35,549 nucleotides of DNA. Source: Burkholderiales bacterium (GTDB taxonomy: Bacteria; Pseudomonadota; Gammaproteobacteria; Burkholderiales; Burkholderiaceae_C). Below are positions 25,473 through 35,549 of this stretch, in pieces. Position numbers and translations under genes: made by a program. How positions within the stretch are numbered: the stretch's first letter is position 1; each line of letters starts with the position of its first letter. Under the pieces are notes generated by a model. It saw nothing but the letters and a program-made list of their open reading frames with translations. It was not told the DNA's origin and did no database searches. The stretch covers positions 1 through 35,549 of the forward strand of contig JAGWLO010000039.1 in NCBI GenBank assembly GCA_028872015.1, in the 5' to 3' direction.

Positions 25473-26483
25473 TCAGCTGCCGGGCAGGTGATGGACCTCG
25501 GGGAAGAACAGGTCCTTCCACGAGTTCGCCTTGACCTTGATCGAGCCGATCTTGTACATGAAGTCGACGTACTTCATGACGTTGTGCGGCGTCGTCGTGA
25601 ATTCGATCTTGGGGTCGTTGAGCATCGCGAGGATGTCGTCCAGGCTGCTCTTCTTGTCGTTGCTCAGGCGCAGGTAGTCCGCCGCCGCGGCCTGCTTGTC
25701 GGCGTTGATGATGGCGATGGATTCGTCGAAGGCCTCGAGGAACGCCTTGTAGACCTTGGGGTTCTGCTCACGGAACTTGGAGGTCGTCCAGATCACGTTG
25801 AAGGTCGCCGGCCCGCCCAGCACATCGTAGGAATTGAGCACGGTGTGCACCCGCGGGTCCTTCAACTCGTTGTACTGGAAGGGCGGCGCACCCAGGTGCG
25901 CCGTGATCTCGCTGTTGGCCGACAGCAGTGCGGTCTGCGCGTCCGGGTGGCTCATCGAGACCGTCAGAGGATCGAGGCGGTTCTGCTGACCCGCGCCGAA
26001 GGCCTGTTCGGCGGCCATCTGCAGCGTGACGGCCTGGATCGACACCTTGACCGCCGGCAGCGCGATCTTGTCCGCGCTGGTGAAGTCGGCGATCGTCTTG
26101 ACCTTCGGATTGTTCGTGTTCAGGTACAGCGGCATCACGTTCATCGCCGCCACGCCCTTGACGTCGTACAGGCCCTTGGTCTTCGCCCACAGGGTCACCA
26201 GCGGGCCCACGCCACCGGAGGCGAACTGCAGGCTGCCGGACAGCAGCGCGTCGTTCATGACGTTGCCGCCGGCGAACTTGGACCACGAGACCTTGAGCTC
26301 GGGAATGCCCTCGGCCAGCGCATGCTTCTCGATCAGCTTGCGATCCTGCATGATCATCAGCGGCAGGTAGCTGATGCCGTACTGCGCGGCGACGTGAAGT
26401 TCGTTGACTTCGGCGCGGCCCGGGGCGCTGGCGGCCGCCAGGATCAGGGCCAGCGCGGCGCCCGGCAACGATCTGAATTTCAT
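25473..26483 (-). CDS. NMT1/TauA-type periplasmic binding protein (second system)
   Basis: The 336-residue protein has a Sec signal peptide (core LPGAALALILAAASAPG, cleavage near residue 24) and the SsuA/TauA fold. Features include YLPLMIMQDRKLIEKH, GNVMNDALLSGSLQFASGG and a long C-terminal lobe. TGAGGAG (26489-26495, minus strand) is the ribosome-binding site. It heads the operon SBP-ATPase-permease-TauE, read from a promoter at 26585-26613. It is only distantly similar to the binding protein at 10426, so the two importers probably take different ligands. The gene's proximity to the exporter and the regulator suggests an organosulfonate, unproven. Confidence 0.88.
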   Translation of the reverse strand: MKFRSLPGAALALILAAASAPGRAEVNELHVAAQYGISYLPLMIMQDRKLIEKHALAEGIPELKVSWSKFAGGNVMNDALLSGSLQFASGGVGPLVTLWAKTKGLYDVKGVAAMNVMPLYLNTNNPKVKTIADFTSADKIALPAVKVSIQAVTLQMAAEQAFGAGQQNRLDPLTVSMSHPDAQTALLSANSEITAHLGAPPFQYNELKDPRVHTVLNSYDVLGGPATFNVIWTTSKFREQNPKVYKAFLEAFDESIAIINADKQAAAADYLRLSNDKKSSLDDILAMLNDPKIEFTTTPHNVMKYVDFMYKIGSIKVKANSWKDLFFPEVHHLPGS

Positions 26484-26584
26484 GTCAGCTCCTCATTGGG
26501 ATGGTGACTGCCGCTCGGGCCCGCCAGGCGACGGGTCCGTATGCACGGCGGCCGATGCGTGCAGCCTGGGTGCGTTGCCCGAGC

Positions 26585-26613
26585 ATCCTAGTCACCGAGG
26601 TCATCTGAGTCAA
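26585..26613 (-). promoter_or_regulatory. Promoter of the second ABC/TauE operon
   Basis: Reading the minus strand, TTGACT (26613-26608) and TAGGAT (26590-26585) are 17 bases apart, five and four of six matches. The -35 lies inside the TCATCT/AGATGA inverted repeat at 26601-26621, so a bound regulator would block RNA polymerase. Confidence 0.6.
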
Positions 26614-26621
26614 TTAGATGA
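26601..26621. promoter_or_regulatory. TCATCT-N9-AGATGA inverted repeat, site 3
   Basis: The arms TCATCT (26601-26606) and AGATGA (26616-26621) flank the minus-strand -35 box and lie 33 bases from the GntR-type start codon. Read as a compact site, TCATCTGAG at 26601 also matches the first nine bases of site 1. Placement suits autoregulation and control of the second importer. Confidence 0.55.
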
Positions 26622-26653
26622 TTCACAGCTGCCGTCTGCTAGAGTTCGCCCTC

Positions 26654-27457
26654 ATGGACAACGCCACCGGTCCGCGCCGACGGGAGCCTGGATCCGCCGG
26701 CGCCGTGGACCTGCGCGGCCAGGATCCTGGGCTGGCCCTGGGCAGCCCGCTGTACCGGGAGGTCAAGCGCCAGCTGATCGATTCGCTGCGCGGCGGCGAA
26801 TGGAAGCCGGCCGAGGTGATCCCGTCCGAGAAGCAGCTGGCCGCGCGCTACGGGGTGAGCATCGGCACCGTGCGCAAGGCGGTGGACGAGATGGTGGCCG
26901 ACAAGATGCTGGTGCGCCACCAGGGGCGCGGCACCTACGTCGTCTCGCACAGCAACCAGCGCCAGTTCTTCTACTTCTTCCGCATCGTGGGCGCCGACGG
27001 GGTGCGGCAGGTGCCCAGCGTCGAGCTGCTGCGGTTCGCGCGCACCAAGGCCGATGCCACGCAGGCGGCGCGCCTGGGGGTGTTGCCGGGCGCGCGGCTG
27101 GTCTGCTTCGCCAACCGGCTCAGCCTGGCCGGCGTGCCGGCGGTGATCGACGAGATCGCGGTGCCCGAGGCGTTGTTCCCCGAGCTGACCCAGCAAAGCC
27201 TGCGCGAGCGCCCGAACACGGTCTACCACTTCTACCAGGAGCGCTTCGGCATCTCGGTGGTGCGCATCGAGGAGCACCTCAGCGCGGTCACCGCGGACGC
27301 CGCCCGGGCCGAGATGCTGGGCATCGCGCCGGCCTCGCCGCTGCTGCTGATCCGGCGCGTGGCCTATTCGTTTCGCGACCAGCCCGTCGAGTACCGCAAC
27401 TCGTACGTGAACACGCAGCAGCACGTCTACGTCTGCGAGAGCGGGCGCGCGGGGTAG
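26654..27457 (+). CDS. GntR-family regulator, HutC/UTRA type
   Basis: Starting at ATG 26654 gives 267 residues; an in-frame ATG at 26618 lies within the inverted repeat and is less likely. The N-terminal winged helix (about residues 31-100) has PLYREVKRQL, then IPSEKQLAARYGVSIGTVRKAV with the recognition helix, and LVRHQGRGTYV in the wing. The UTRA ligand domain follows, with characteristic RLSLAGVPAVIDEIAVP and a C-terminal RNSYVNT. A TAGAGT box eight bases before the ATG suggests a nearly leaderless mRNA. HutC-type members usually repress catabolic genes until an intermediate binds. Location between the sulfonate genes and the recurring palindrome make this the likely cluster regulator; sulfolactate or a precursor could be the ligand. 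Confidence 0.92.
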   Translation: MDNATGPRRREPGSAGAVDLRGQDPGLALGSPLYREVKRQLIDSLRGGEWKPAEVIPSEKQLAARYGVSIGTVRKAVDEMVADKMLVRHQGRGTYVVSHSNQRQFFYFFRIVGADGVRQVPSVELLRFARTKADATQAARLGVLPGARLVCFANRLSLAGVPAVIDEIAVPEALFPELTQQSLRERPNTVYHFYQERFGISVVRIEEHLSAVTADAARAEMLGIAPASPLLLIRRVAYSFRDQPVEYRNSYVNTQQHVYVCESGRAG

Positions 27458-27529
27458 CGCGCCGGGCGCGCCTTGGGGTTTGCCGCAGTGCGGGCGGACC
27501 GCGCGCAATGCTAATGTCTGCGGGCGATT

Positions 27530-27545
27530 TTGTTAGCGCTAACAA
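27530..27545. promoter_or_regulatory. Perfect LacI-type operator palindrome
   Basis: TTGTTAGCGCTAACAA is a flawless 16-base palindrome with central CG, typical of LacI/GalR operators. It lies 58 bases upstream of the TonB-receptor start. It differs from the TGTAATCGATTACA type near 7931, so another repressor, probably outside the window, should bind it. Confidence 0.75.
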
Positions 27546-27603
27546 CATGCTCGCCAACCTCAACGGGCCGCGATCGACGGCCCGCACAGCACCAGGAGAC
27601 ACC

Positions 27604-29964
27604 ATGCACCGCGCCACCCTGACAGCCCGTCGCGCGCGCAGCGCGCGCCATTCCGCGTTCGCCCGGCTGCCGCTGGCCGCCGCCCTGCTGGCCGCCCTGC
27701 CGGCGCTCGCCCAGCAGGCGGCAGCCCCGGCGGCTGCGGCATCGGGCGTCGACACCGGCAAAGTCCAGGAAGTCATCATCTCGGCGACGAAGCGCCTGCA
27801 GCCCCTGCAGTCCACGCCGATCGCCGTCTCCGTGCTCAGCGGCACGCAGCTCGAGCGGGCCAACCTCAACAACCTGGGGTCGATCGCCTCCGCGGTGCCG
27901 ACCGTCAACTTCCGCACCAACGCGTCGAACAAGGATTCGGCGCTGTTCATCCGGGGCCTGGGCACGATCAGCACCTCGCCCGGCGTCGAGCCCGATGTCT
28001 CGACGGTGCTCGACGGCGTCGTCACCGCGCGCCCGGGCCAGGCCACGCTGGACCTGCTCGAGATCGAGCGGATCGAGATCCTGCGCGGACCGCAGGGCAC
28101 GCTGTTCGGCAAGAACGCATCGGCCGGCGTGATCAACATCGTCACGCGCGCGCCGACCAAGGAACTCAGCGGCTATGGCGACCTGTCGTATTTCCAGGGC
28201 AACGAGCGGCGCGTTCGCGCCGGCATCTCCGGGGAGATGGTGCCGGGGCTGGTGCGCGGCCTGGTCTCGGTCATGGACGGCAAGTACGACGGCAACGTGA
28301 CCAACGTCTACGACGGCAGCAAGGTCAACGGCTACGCGCACAAGGGCGTGCGTGGGCGGGTCGACATCACGCCGACCAAGGATCTCAAGCTCGTGCTCAT
28401 TGCCGACCATGTGCAGGCCGACGACACGCCTCCGACGGGGGTGCCCTACAGCACGAACGTCACGGCCTACCCCAGCGGCGCGGTCACGGCGAACCCGGGC
28501 TACGCCACGGCGGTGGCCCCGGTGGTGGCCTCCCCAGGCAACCGCCAGATCAACAGCGAGATGCTGACCCGCGTGCACGATGTCAACGAAGGGGTCTCGG
28601 CGCAGATCGACTGGGATCTCGGCGCCGTGCAGCTGACCTCGATCACCGCCTCGCGCAAGTGGACCAATGAACAGTATCAGGACCAGGATCGGCTGGGCGC
28701 GCTCTACAAGACCTTCAACCGCCTGGCCGACCACGGCACGCTGGACTTCACCCAGTTCTCGCAGGAACTGCGCATCGCGTCGGCGCGGCCCGGCTTCGTG
28801 GACTACGTCGCCGGCCTGTTCTACCTCGACGGCAAGGACGACGAGGTCTATGCCCGCACGACCTCGAACTGCCCGAGCACCACGGCCGCGGCACTGCCCA
28901 ACGGGCTCGTGCCCTGCTCGGCCGGCTCGGTGCAGAGCTACACCGGCGTGTCCCCCTACGGCACGCGCAGCAAGAGCACATCGGTGTTCGGCGAGAGCAC
29001 CCTGAACTTCAGCAAGCAGGCGCGCGGCATCCTCGGGCTGCGCTGGACGCACGACGATCTGTCGTACTACCACAGCCGCAGCTTCACGCCGGACCCGACG
29101 AACCCGACCGCGACCTCGGCCGCCGGTACGGCGCCGGCCCGCGCCCAGGTGACGGGGTCGACGAAGCAGGACGGCGTCTCGGGTCGCATCGGCCCGCAGT
29201 ACAACTTCACGAAGGACGTGATGGGCTACGCGACCTACTCGCGCGGCTACAAGGGTCCGGCCTACAACGTTTTCTACAACATGACGCCGACGCAGGACAA
29301 CGTGCTCGCGCCGGAGAAGTCCAACGCGTACGAGGTGGGCCTGAAGACCACGCTCGCCGACGGCAAGGTGCAGCTGAACCTGGCTGCCTTCGACGCCACC
29401 TACAGCGGCTACCAGGCCAACGTGCCCGACCTGGTGGGGGGCGTGATCGTCACCCGGCTCATCAACGCCGGCGACGTCACCACCAAGGGCTTCGAGGCCG
29501 ACCTGACGGCCCGCGTGACCCCGCGACTGACGATCAACGGCAGCCTCGCCAGCACGCGCGCCCGGGTGAAGCACTTCAACTGCCCGCCGAACGCGGCCGC
29601 CAGCTGCAACATCGACGGCAAGCCGCTGCCGTTTGCACCCGACACGAAGTTCTCGCTGCGCGCCAGCTACACGCAGACGCTGTCCGACCGCTACACGCTG
29701 GAATGGGGCGCCGACGCGACCTACACGAGCAAGACGAATTTCGACCTCACGCAGCAGCCCGATTCGGTGCAGCCGGCGTACACCATCGTCAATGCGATGG
29801 TTTCGCTGGAGAGCGCGGCGGGTTGGCGCCTGTCGCTGCTGGGCAAGAACCTGGGCAACCGCAGCTACGCCACCTTCATCCAGAGCTCGGGCAACAACAT
29901 CAACCGCTACGTGCCGCGTGACGACCGGCGCTATTTCGGCATCGACGCGCGCTACGACTTCTGA
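27604..29964 (+). CDS. TonB-dependent outer-membrane receptor
   Basis: The 786-residue protein starts at ATG 27604 with AGGAG at 27594-27598. A signal peptide (hydrophobic core LPLAAALLAALPALA, cut after AQQA near residue 39) is followed by an N-terminal segment with EVIISATKR, the TonB-box/plug boundary. The plug domain to about residue 185 includes LFIRGLGT, VLDGVVTARPG and ERIEILRGPQGTLFGKNASAGVINI. The rest forms a 22-strand beta barrel ending in the aromatic YDF. Receptors of this class import iron chelates, cobalamin, sugars or other scarce solutes with TonB energy. A LacI-type operator in front points to a carbohydrate-like ligand, perhaps the substrate of the minus-strand ABC system at 31951-35549. 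A sulfonate ligand is possible but less supported. Confidence 0.93.
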   Translation: MHRATLTARRARSARHSAFARLPLAAALLAALPALAQQAAAPAAAASGVDTGKVQEVIISATKRLQPLQSTPIAVSVLSGTQLERANLNNLGSIASAVPTVNFRTNASNKDSALFIRGLGTISTSPGVEPDVSTVLDGVVTARPGQATLDLLEIERIEILRGPQGTLFGKNASAGVINIVTRAPTKELSGYGDLSYFQGNERRVRAGISGEMVPGLVRGLVSVMDGKYDGNVTNVYDGSKVNGYAHKGVRGRVDITPTKDLKLVLIADHVQADDTPPTGVPYSTNVTAYPSGAVTANPGYATAVAPVVASPGNRQINSEMLTRVHDVNEGVSAQIDWDLGAVQLTSITASRKWTNEQYQDQDRLGALYKTFNRLADHGTLDFTQFSQELRIASARPGFVDYVAGLFYLDGKDDEVYARTTSNCPSTTAAALPNGLVPCSAGSVQSYTGVSPYGTRSKSTSVFGESTLNFSKQARGILGLRWTHDDLSYYHSRSFTPDPTNPTATSAAGTAPARAQVTGSTKQDGVSGRIGPQYNFTKDVMGYATYSRGYKGPAYNVFYNMTPTQDNVLAPEKSNAYEVGLKTTLADGKVQLNLAAFDATYSGYQANVPDLVGGVIVTRLINAGDVTTKGFEADLTARVTPRLTINGSLASTRARVKHFNCPPNAAASCNIDGKPLPFAPDTKFSLRASYTQTLSDRYTLEWGADATYTSKTNFDLTQQPDSVQPAYTIVNAMVSLESAAGWRLSLLGKNLGNRSYATFIQSSGNNINRYVPRDDRRYFGIDARYDF

Positions 29965-29981
29965 GCCGCCGCCAGGCACGC

Positions 29982-30003
29982 GCCCGGCGCGCTGGCGCCG
30001 GGC
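29982..30003. terminator. GC hairpin between convergent genes
   Basis: GCCCGGCGC (29982-29990) and GCGCCGGGC (29995-30003) form a perfect nine-pair stem with a four-base loop, midway between two convergent stops. No T-run follows on either strand, so it is at best a weak or Rho-assisted bidirectional terminator. Confidence 0.5.
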
Positions 30004-30008
30004 CGGCC

Positions 30009-32774
<2,766 letters not shown>

Positions 32775-32778
<4 letters not shown>

Positions 32779-33671
32779 GCCGTCCGCCCCACGCGCCGCA
32801 GGTACAGCGCGGTGACGGCCATCGACAGCACGAACATGCACACCGCCTGGGTCGAGCCGTAGCCGACATCGAGGTAGTCGATGGTGGTCTTGTGGATCAG
32901 CATCGCCAGCGTCTGGGTGCTGTCGCCGGGGCCGCCGCGCGTCATCGTGTACGGGATGTCGAAGGTCTGCAGCGCCGTGAGGGTGCGGAAGATCAGCGCC
33001 ACCGTGATCGAGGGCATCAGCATCGGCACCGTGATCTGCCAGAACTGCTGCCAGCGGCTCGCGCCGTCGACCTCGGCCGCCTCGTACAGCGTGCGCGGGA
33101 TCATCTGCAGCCCGGCCAGCAGGATCAGCGCCATGAACGAGCTGGTCTTCCACACGATGGTGCCGCAGATGGCCGCCAGGGCCCAGTTGGGGCGCAGCAG
33201 CCACATCGTCGGCTGGCTCTGGCCCAGGCGGCGCAGCAGGTCGTTGACCACGCCGTAGTCGGTGTGGAAGAACCACGCGAAGATCAGGCCGCAGAAAGAC
33301 AGCGGCAGGGCCCAGGGCAGCAGCAGCGCCAGCCGCACCGGCCAGCGGCGCTTGAACGGCAGGTTCGCCAGCAGGGCCAGCGCCAGGCCCGCCACCAGCG
33401 CGCCGGGCACGGTGATCAGGGTGATGAGGACGGTGTTCCAGGTCGCGTTCCAGAAGTCGACATCGGCCAGCACCAGCGCGTAGTTCTCCAGGCCGACGAA
33501 GTGCACGCGGTGACCGCCCGACAGCCGCAGGTCGTAGAAGCTGTCGACGAACAGGCGGCCGATCGGGTAGGCCACGATCAGCGCCAGCAGCGCGAACGCC
33601 GGCGCCAGCAGCAGCACGCCCAGCGTCCTCTCGTCGGGGTCGAGCAGGCGGTCCGTCCAGCGCCGGTCCAC
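32775..33671 (-). CDS. Carbohydrate ABC permease, MalF/UgpA type
   Basis: The 298-residue permease starts at GTG 33671, six bases after the binding-protein stop. Six to seven hydrophobic helices are visible. The loop LYEAAEVDGASRWQQFWQITVP (about 197-218) is the CUT1 consensus. TMTRGGPGDSTQTLA near 244-258 is the usual region of MalF/UgpA-type permeases close to the C-terminus. It pairs with the MalG-type permease encoded next. Confidence 0.92.
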
Positions 33672-33677
33672 GGGCCG

Positions 33678-34961
33678 CTACCTCATCACCCGTGCCAGCC
33701 GCGAGCGGATCTGGCGCACGCCCTGCGCGGGCGACTCCACGCCGGCCAGCACGGCGCTGGTGACCGTGCGGATGGCATCGCTGACCTGCGCGTAGTCGGG
33801 CGAGGCGGGCCGGCTGCGGGCCCCGGCCACGGCCGCGGCCGCGTCCTTGAACCAGGGCACGGCGCGCAGCACGTCGGCGTCGGTGTACAGATCGGGGTAG
33901 GTGGGCAGCAGCGCGCCGGCGACCGCGAGCTGCTTGCTGGCGCTGCGGCTGGACAGGAAACGCACCAGCGCCGCCGCCTCGGCCTTGTGGCGGCTGAAGG
34001 CGCTGACCGCCCACTGCCAGCCACCCAGGCAGGTGACGCGCTGGCCGCCGTCCATCGCCGGCAGCGGCATCACGCCGACCTTGCCGCGCACCTGCGAATC
34101 GGCGTCGCCGTTGAGCTGGTCCCAGGCGAAGCTCCAGCCGATGCCGAACACCACCTGCCCGGCCTTGAACTCGTTCACCGTGTCCGGCGTCTTGACCTCG
34201 GCCACGTTGCGCTTGATGACGCCGGTGGCCATCAGGTCCAGCCATTGCTGCAGGCCGCGCGTCGCGGCAGCGGCGTCCAGGGTCAGCCGGCCCTGGGCAT
34301 CCTCGAGCGCGTGGCCCTGGCTCCAGTACGGCAGCAGGAAGGTGCACACGGTGCCTTCGATCGGCGCGCCCTGGATCGACAGGCCCTGCAGCCGCGGGTT
34401 GCCTTCGCCGGCCTGGATCTTCTGTGCCGCTGCGCCCAGCTCGCGCCAGGTGCGCGGCAGCGGCAGGCCGTACTTGGCCAGCAGGTCGCGCCGGTAGTAC
34501 AGGAACATGGCGTCGGCGAAGGCCGGCATGGCGGCGATGCGGCCCTGCAGCACGTCGGCCTCGCGGTAGGCCGCCAGGTACGGCGCCATCACCGTGGCCG
34601 GGTCGCCGACGTAGCGGTTCAGCGGCTCCAGCCAGCCGGCGCCGGCGTACTGCGCCGGGTTGACGATGTCGATCAGGTAGATGTCGATCGCCGCGTCCTT
34701 GGCGCTGAGCACGGTGCTGAGGTACTGCCGCTGCAGGTCGCTGGTGGAGCCGCCCGATTCGGTCTCGATGCGCAAGCCCGGATGCTCGCGCATGTACTGG
34801 GCGAACAGGCCCTTCATCAGGTCGGGCCGCTGGTTCTGGCCGCCGACGAACACCCGCAGCACGGTCTGGGCCGCCGCAGGCCCGGGCAGCAGCGCCAGCA
34901 CCAAGGTCAGCGTCAGCGCCAGCGCCAGCGTGGCCAGGCAGGGGGCGTACCCACGGCGCAT
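33678..34961 (-). CDS. Carbohydrate ABC extracellular binding protein, MalE/family 1
   Basis: The 427-residue protein has a Sec signal peptide (core LATLALALTLTLVLALLPG, cleavage after PAAAQ near residue 32). It shows the family-1 solute-binding fold: VLRVFVGGQN as first strand, AIDIYLIDIV and WLEPLNRY, RTWRELGAAAQKI, and a C-terminal helical lobe. Sequence style is like trehalose/maltose or sugar-alcohol binders. It lies between the MalK-like gene (12 bases upstream) and two permeases, forming a complete CUT1 importer. Ligand unknown. Confidence 0.92.
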   Translation of the reverse strand: MRRGYAPCLATLALALTLTLVLALLPGPAAAQTVLRVFVGGQNQRPDLMKGLFAQYMREHPGLRIETESGGSTSDLQRQYLSTVLSAKDAAIDIYLIDIVNPAQYAGAGWLEPLNRYVGDPATVMAPYLAAYREADVLQGRIAAMPAFADAMFLYYRRDLLAKYGLPLPRTWRELGAAAQKIQAGEGNPRLQGLSIQGAPIEGTVCTFLLPYWSQGHALEDAQGRLTLDAAAATRGLQQWLDLMATGVIKRNVAEVKTPDTVNEFKAGQVVFGIGWSFAWDQLNGDADSQVRGKVGVMPLPAMDGGQRVTCLGGWQWAVSAFSRHKAEAAALVRFLSSRSASKQLAVAGALLPTYPDLYTDADVLRAVPWFKDAAAAVAGARSRPASPDYAQVSDAIRTVTSAVLAGVESPAQGVRQIRSRLARVMR

Positions 34962-34973
34962 CGCAGGGCGCGC

Positions 34974-35549
34974 CTACACCGCCGCGCCGCTGGCCGCATC
35001 GAAGAGATGCAGGTGCAGCGGGTCGACGAACACGTCCAGCGCCGCGCCGGGCGGTTCGCGGAACGATGCCGGGCAGCGAGCCACCAGCTCGGCCCGGCCC
35101 AGGCGCAGCGTCACCAGCGTCTCGGCGCCCAGCGGTTCGAGCAGCGACACCCGGGCCGGCAGGCGCAGCGCCGCCGGCCCGGGCGGCGCGAGCAGCAGGT
35201 TCTCGGGCCGCACGCCCAGGGTGCAGCCGGCGCGGCCGTGCGCGCGGGCCGCCAGCGCGGCGGGCAGCTCGATCTGCAGGCCGCCGAGGTCGGCCTGCGC
35301 GCCCTGCAGCGTGCAGGCGGCCAGGTTCATCGGCGGCGCGCCGGTGAAGCCGGCGACGAACACCGCGGCCGGCCGGTTGTAGATGGCGTCGGGCGTGTCG
35401 TACTGCATCAGGCGGCCGGCGCTGAGCACGGCGATGCGGTCGGCCAGCGTCATCGCCTCGACCTGGTCGTGGGTGACGTAGATGATGGTCGCGCCCAGGC
35501 GCTGGTGCAGGCGCTTGATCTCGCTGCGCATCTCGTTGCGCAGCTGCGC
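34974..35549 (-). CDS. MalK/UgpC-type ABC ATPase, C-terminal part (5' end outside window)
   Basis: Only the last 191 residues are inside. They begin after Walker B, at the D-loop/helix region (RNEMRSEIKRLHQRL), then the switch motif VTHDQVEAMTLADRI, and the MalK-type C-terminal regulatory OB/TOBE domain with the GVRPENLLLA signature. Walker A, signature and Walker B lie beyond base 35549. The gene leads the binding-protein/permease operon. The regulatory domain identifies it as a CUT1 sugar importer ATPase, distinct from the SsuB/TauB-type ATPases elsewhere in the window. Confidence 0.9.
   Translation of the reverse strand, partial: AQLRNEMRSEIKRLHQRLGATIIYVTHDQVEAMTLADRIAVLSAGRLMQYDTPDAIYNRPAAVFVAGFTGAPPMNLAACTLQGAQADLGGLQIELPAALAARAHGRAGCTLGVRPENLLLAPPGPAALRLPARVSLLEPLGAETLVTLRLGRAELVARCPASFREPPGAALDVFVDPLHLHLFDAASGAAV

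Noticed and set aside
27450..27475. GCGCG/CGCGC hairpin after the GntR gene as terminator
   Set aside because: The stem is only five pairs in alternating GC sequence without a T-run, which is expected often by chance at this composition.

Overview
The window is about 70% G+C by eye, densely packed, and strongly codon-biased. Long spurious open frames lie opposite the real genes. GC level, family content (HpsN/SuyAB sulfonate genes, TauE/SafE, RraA, TonB receptor, LacI and GntR regulators) and -10-like boxes close to start codons suggest a Gram-negative, probably a betaproteobacterium of the Burkholderiales. That placement is an inference; no 16S rRNA or taxonomic marker is present.

Layout. 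(1) 1-3707: the 3' end of a small TIR-like gene overlapping a large nSTAND1-type P-loop NTPase with one transmembrane helix, a candidate defence or signalling pair. (2) 3804-6702: a ThDP-dependent acetolactate-synthase-like enzyme, an RraA/HMG-aldolase-family protein, a small DUF697-like hydrophobic protein, and tRNA-Pro(UGG). (3) 6783-7811: a LacI-type repressor divergent from a 15-kb unidirectional run. (4) 7930-22928: the core of the window. It starts with an NMT1/TauA-type ABC importer (two permeases, ATPase, binding protein). Next come HpsN (dihydroxypropanesulfonate dehydrogenase), an SDR and a zinc alcohol dehydrogenase, SuyAB (3-sulfolactate sulfo-lyase), SlcC and ComC ((S)- and (R)-sulfolactate dehydrogenases). 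It ends with a six-gene module: fumarate-reductase/succinate-dehydrogenase-like Fe-S subunit, two membrane anchors, the two subunits of a class I fumarase-like hydratase, and the flavoprotein. (5) 22942-26483, minus strand: TauE/SafE exporter and a second NMT1-type ABC importer. (6) 26654-27457: a GntR/HutC-type regulator. (7) 27604-29964: a TonB-dependent receptor behind a perfect LacI-type palindrome. (8) 30009-35549, minus strand: a CUT1-type carbohydrate ABC transporter (MalK-like, binding protein, two permeases) with a Gfo/Idh/MocA oxidoreductase and an SDR.

How it works together. Regions 4-6 read as one organosulfonate system: import, conversion of C3 sulfonates to (R)-3-sulfolactate, cleavage to pyruvate plus sulfite, and sulfite export. 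The unusual part is the dehydrogenase-hydratase module attached to the sulfolactate genes. The sulfonate analogues of succinate, fumarate and malate are 3-sulfopropionate, 3-sulfoacrylate and 3-sulfolactate. I therefore propose that this module interconverts 3-sulfopropionate and 3-sulfolactate through 3-sulfoacrylate and feeds SuyAB. A TCATCT/AGATGA palindrome recurs in front of the first ABC operon, of suyA, and in the GntR/importer divergent region, which suggests a shared regulator.
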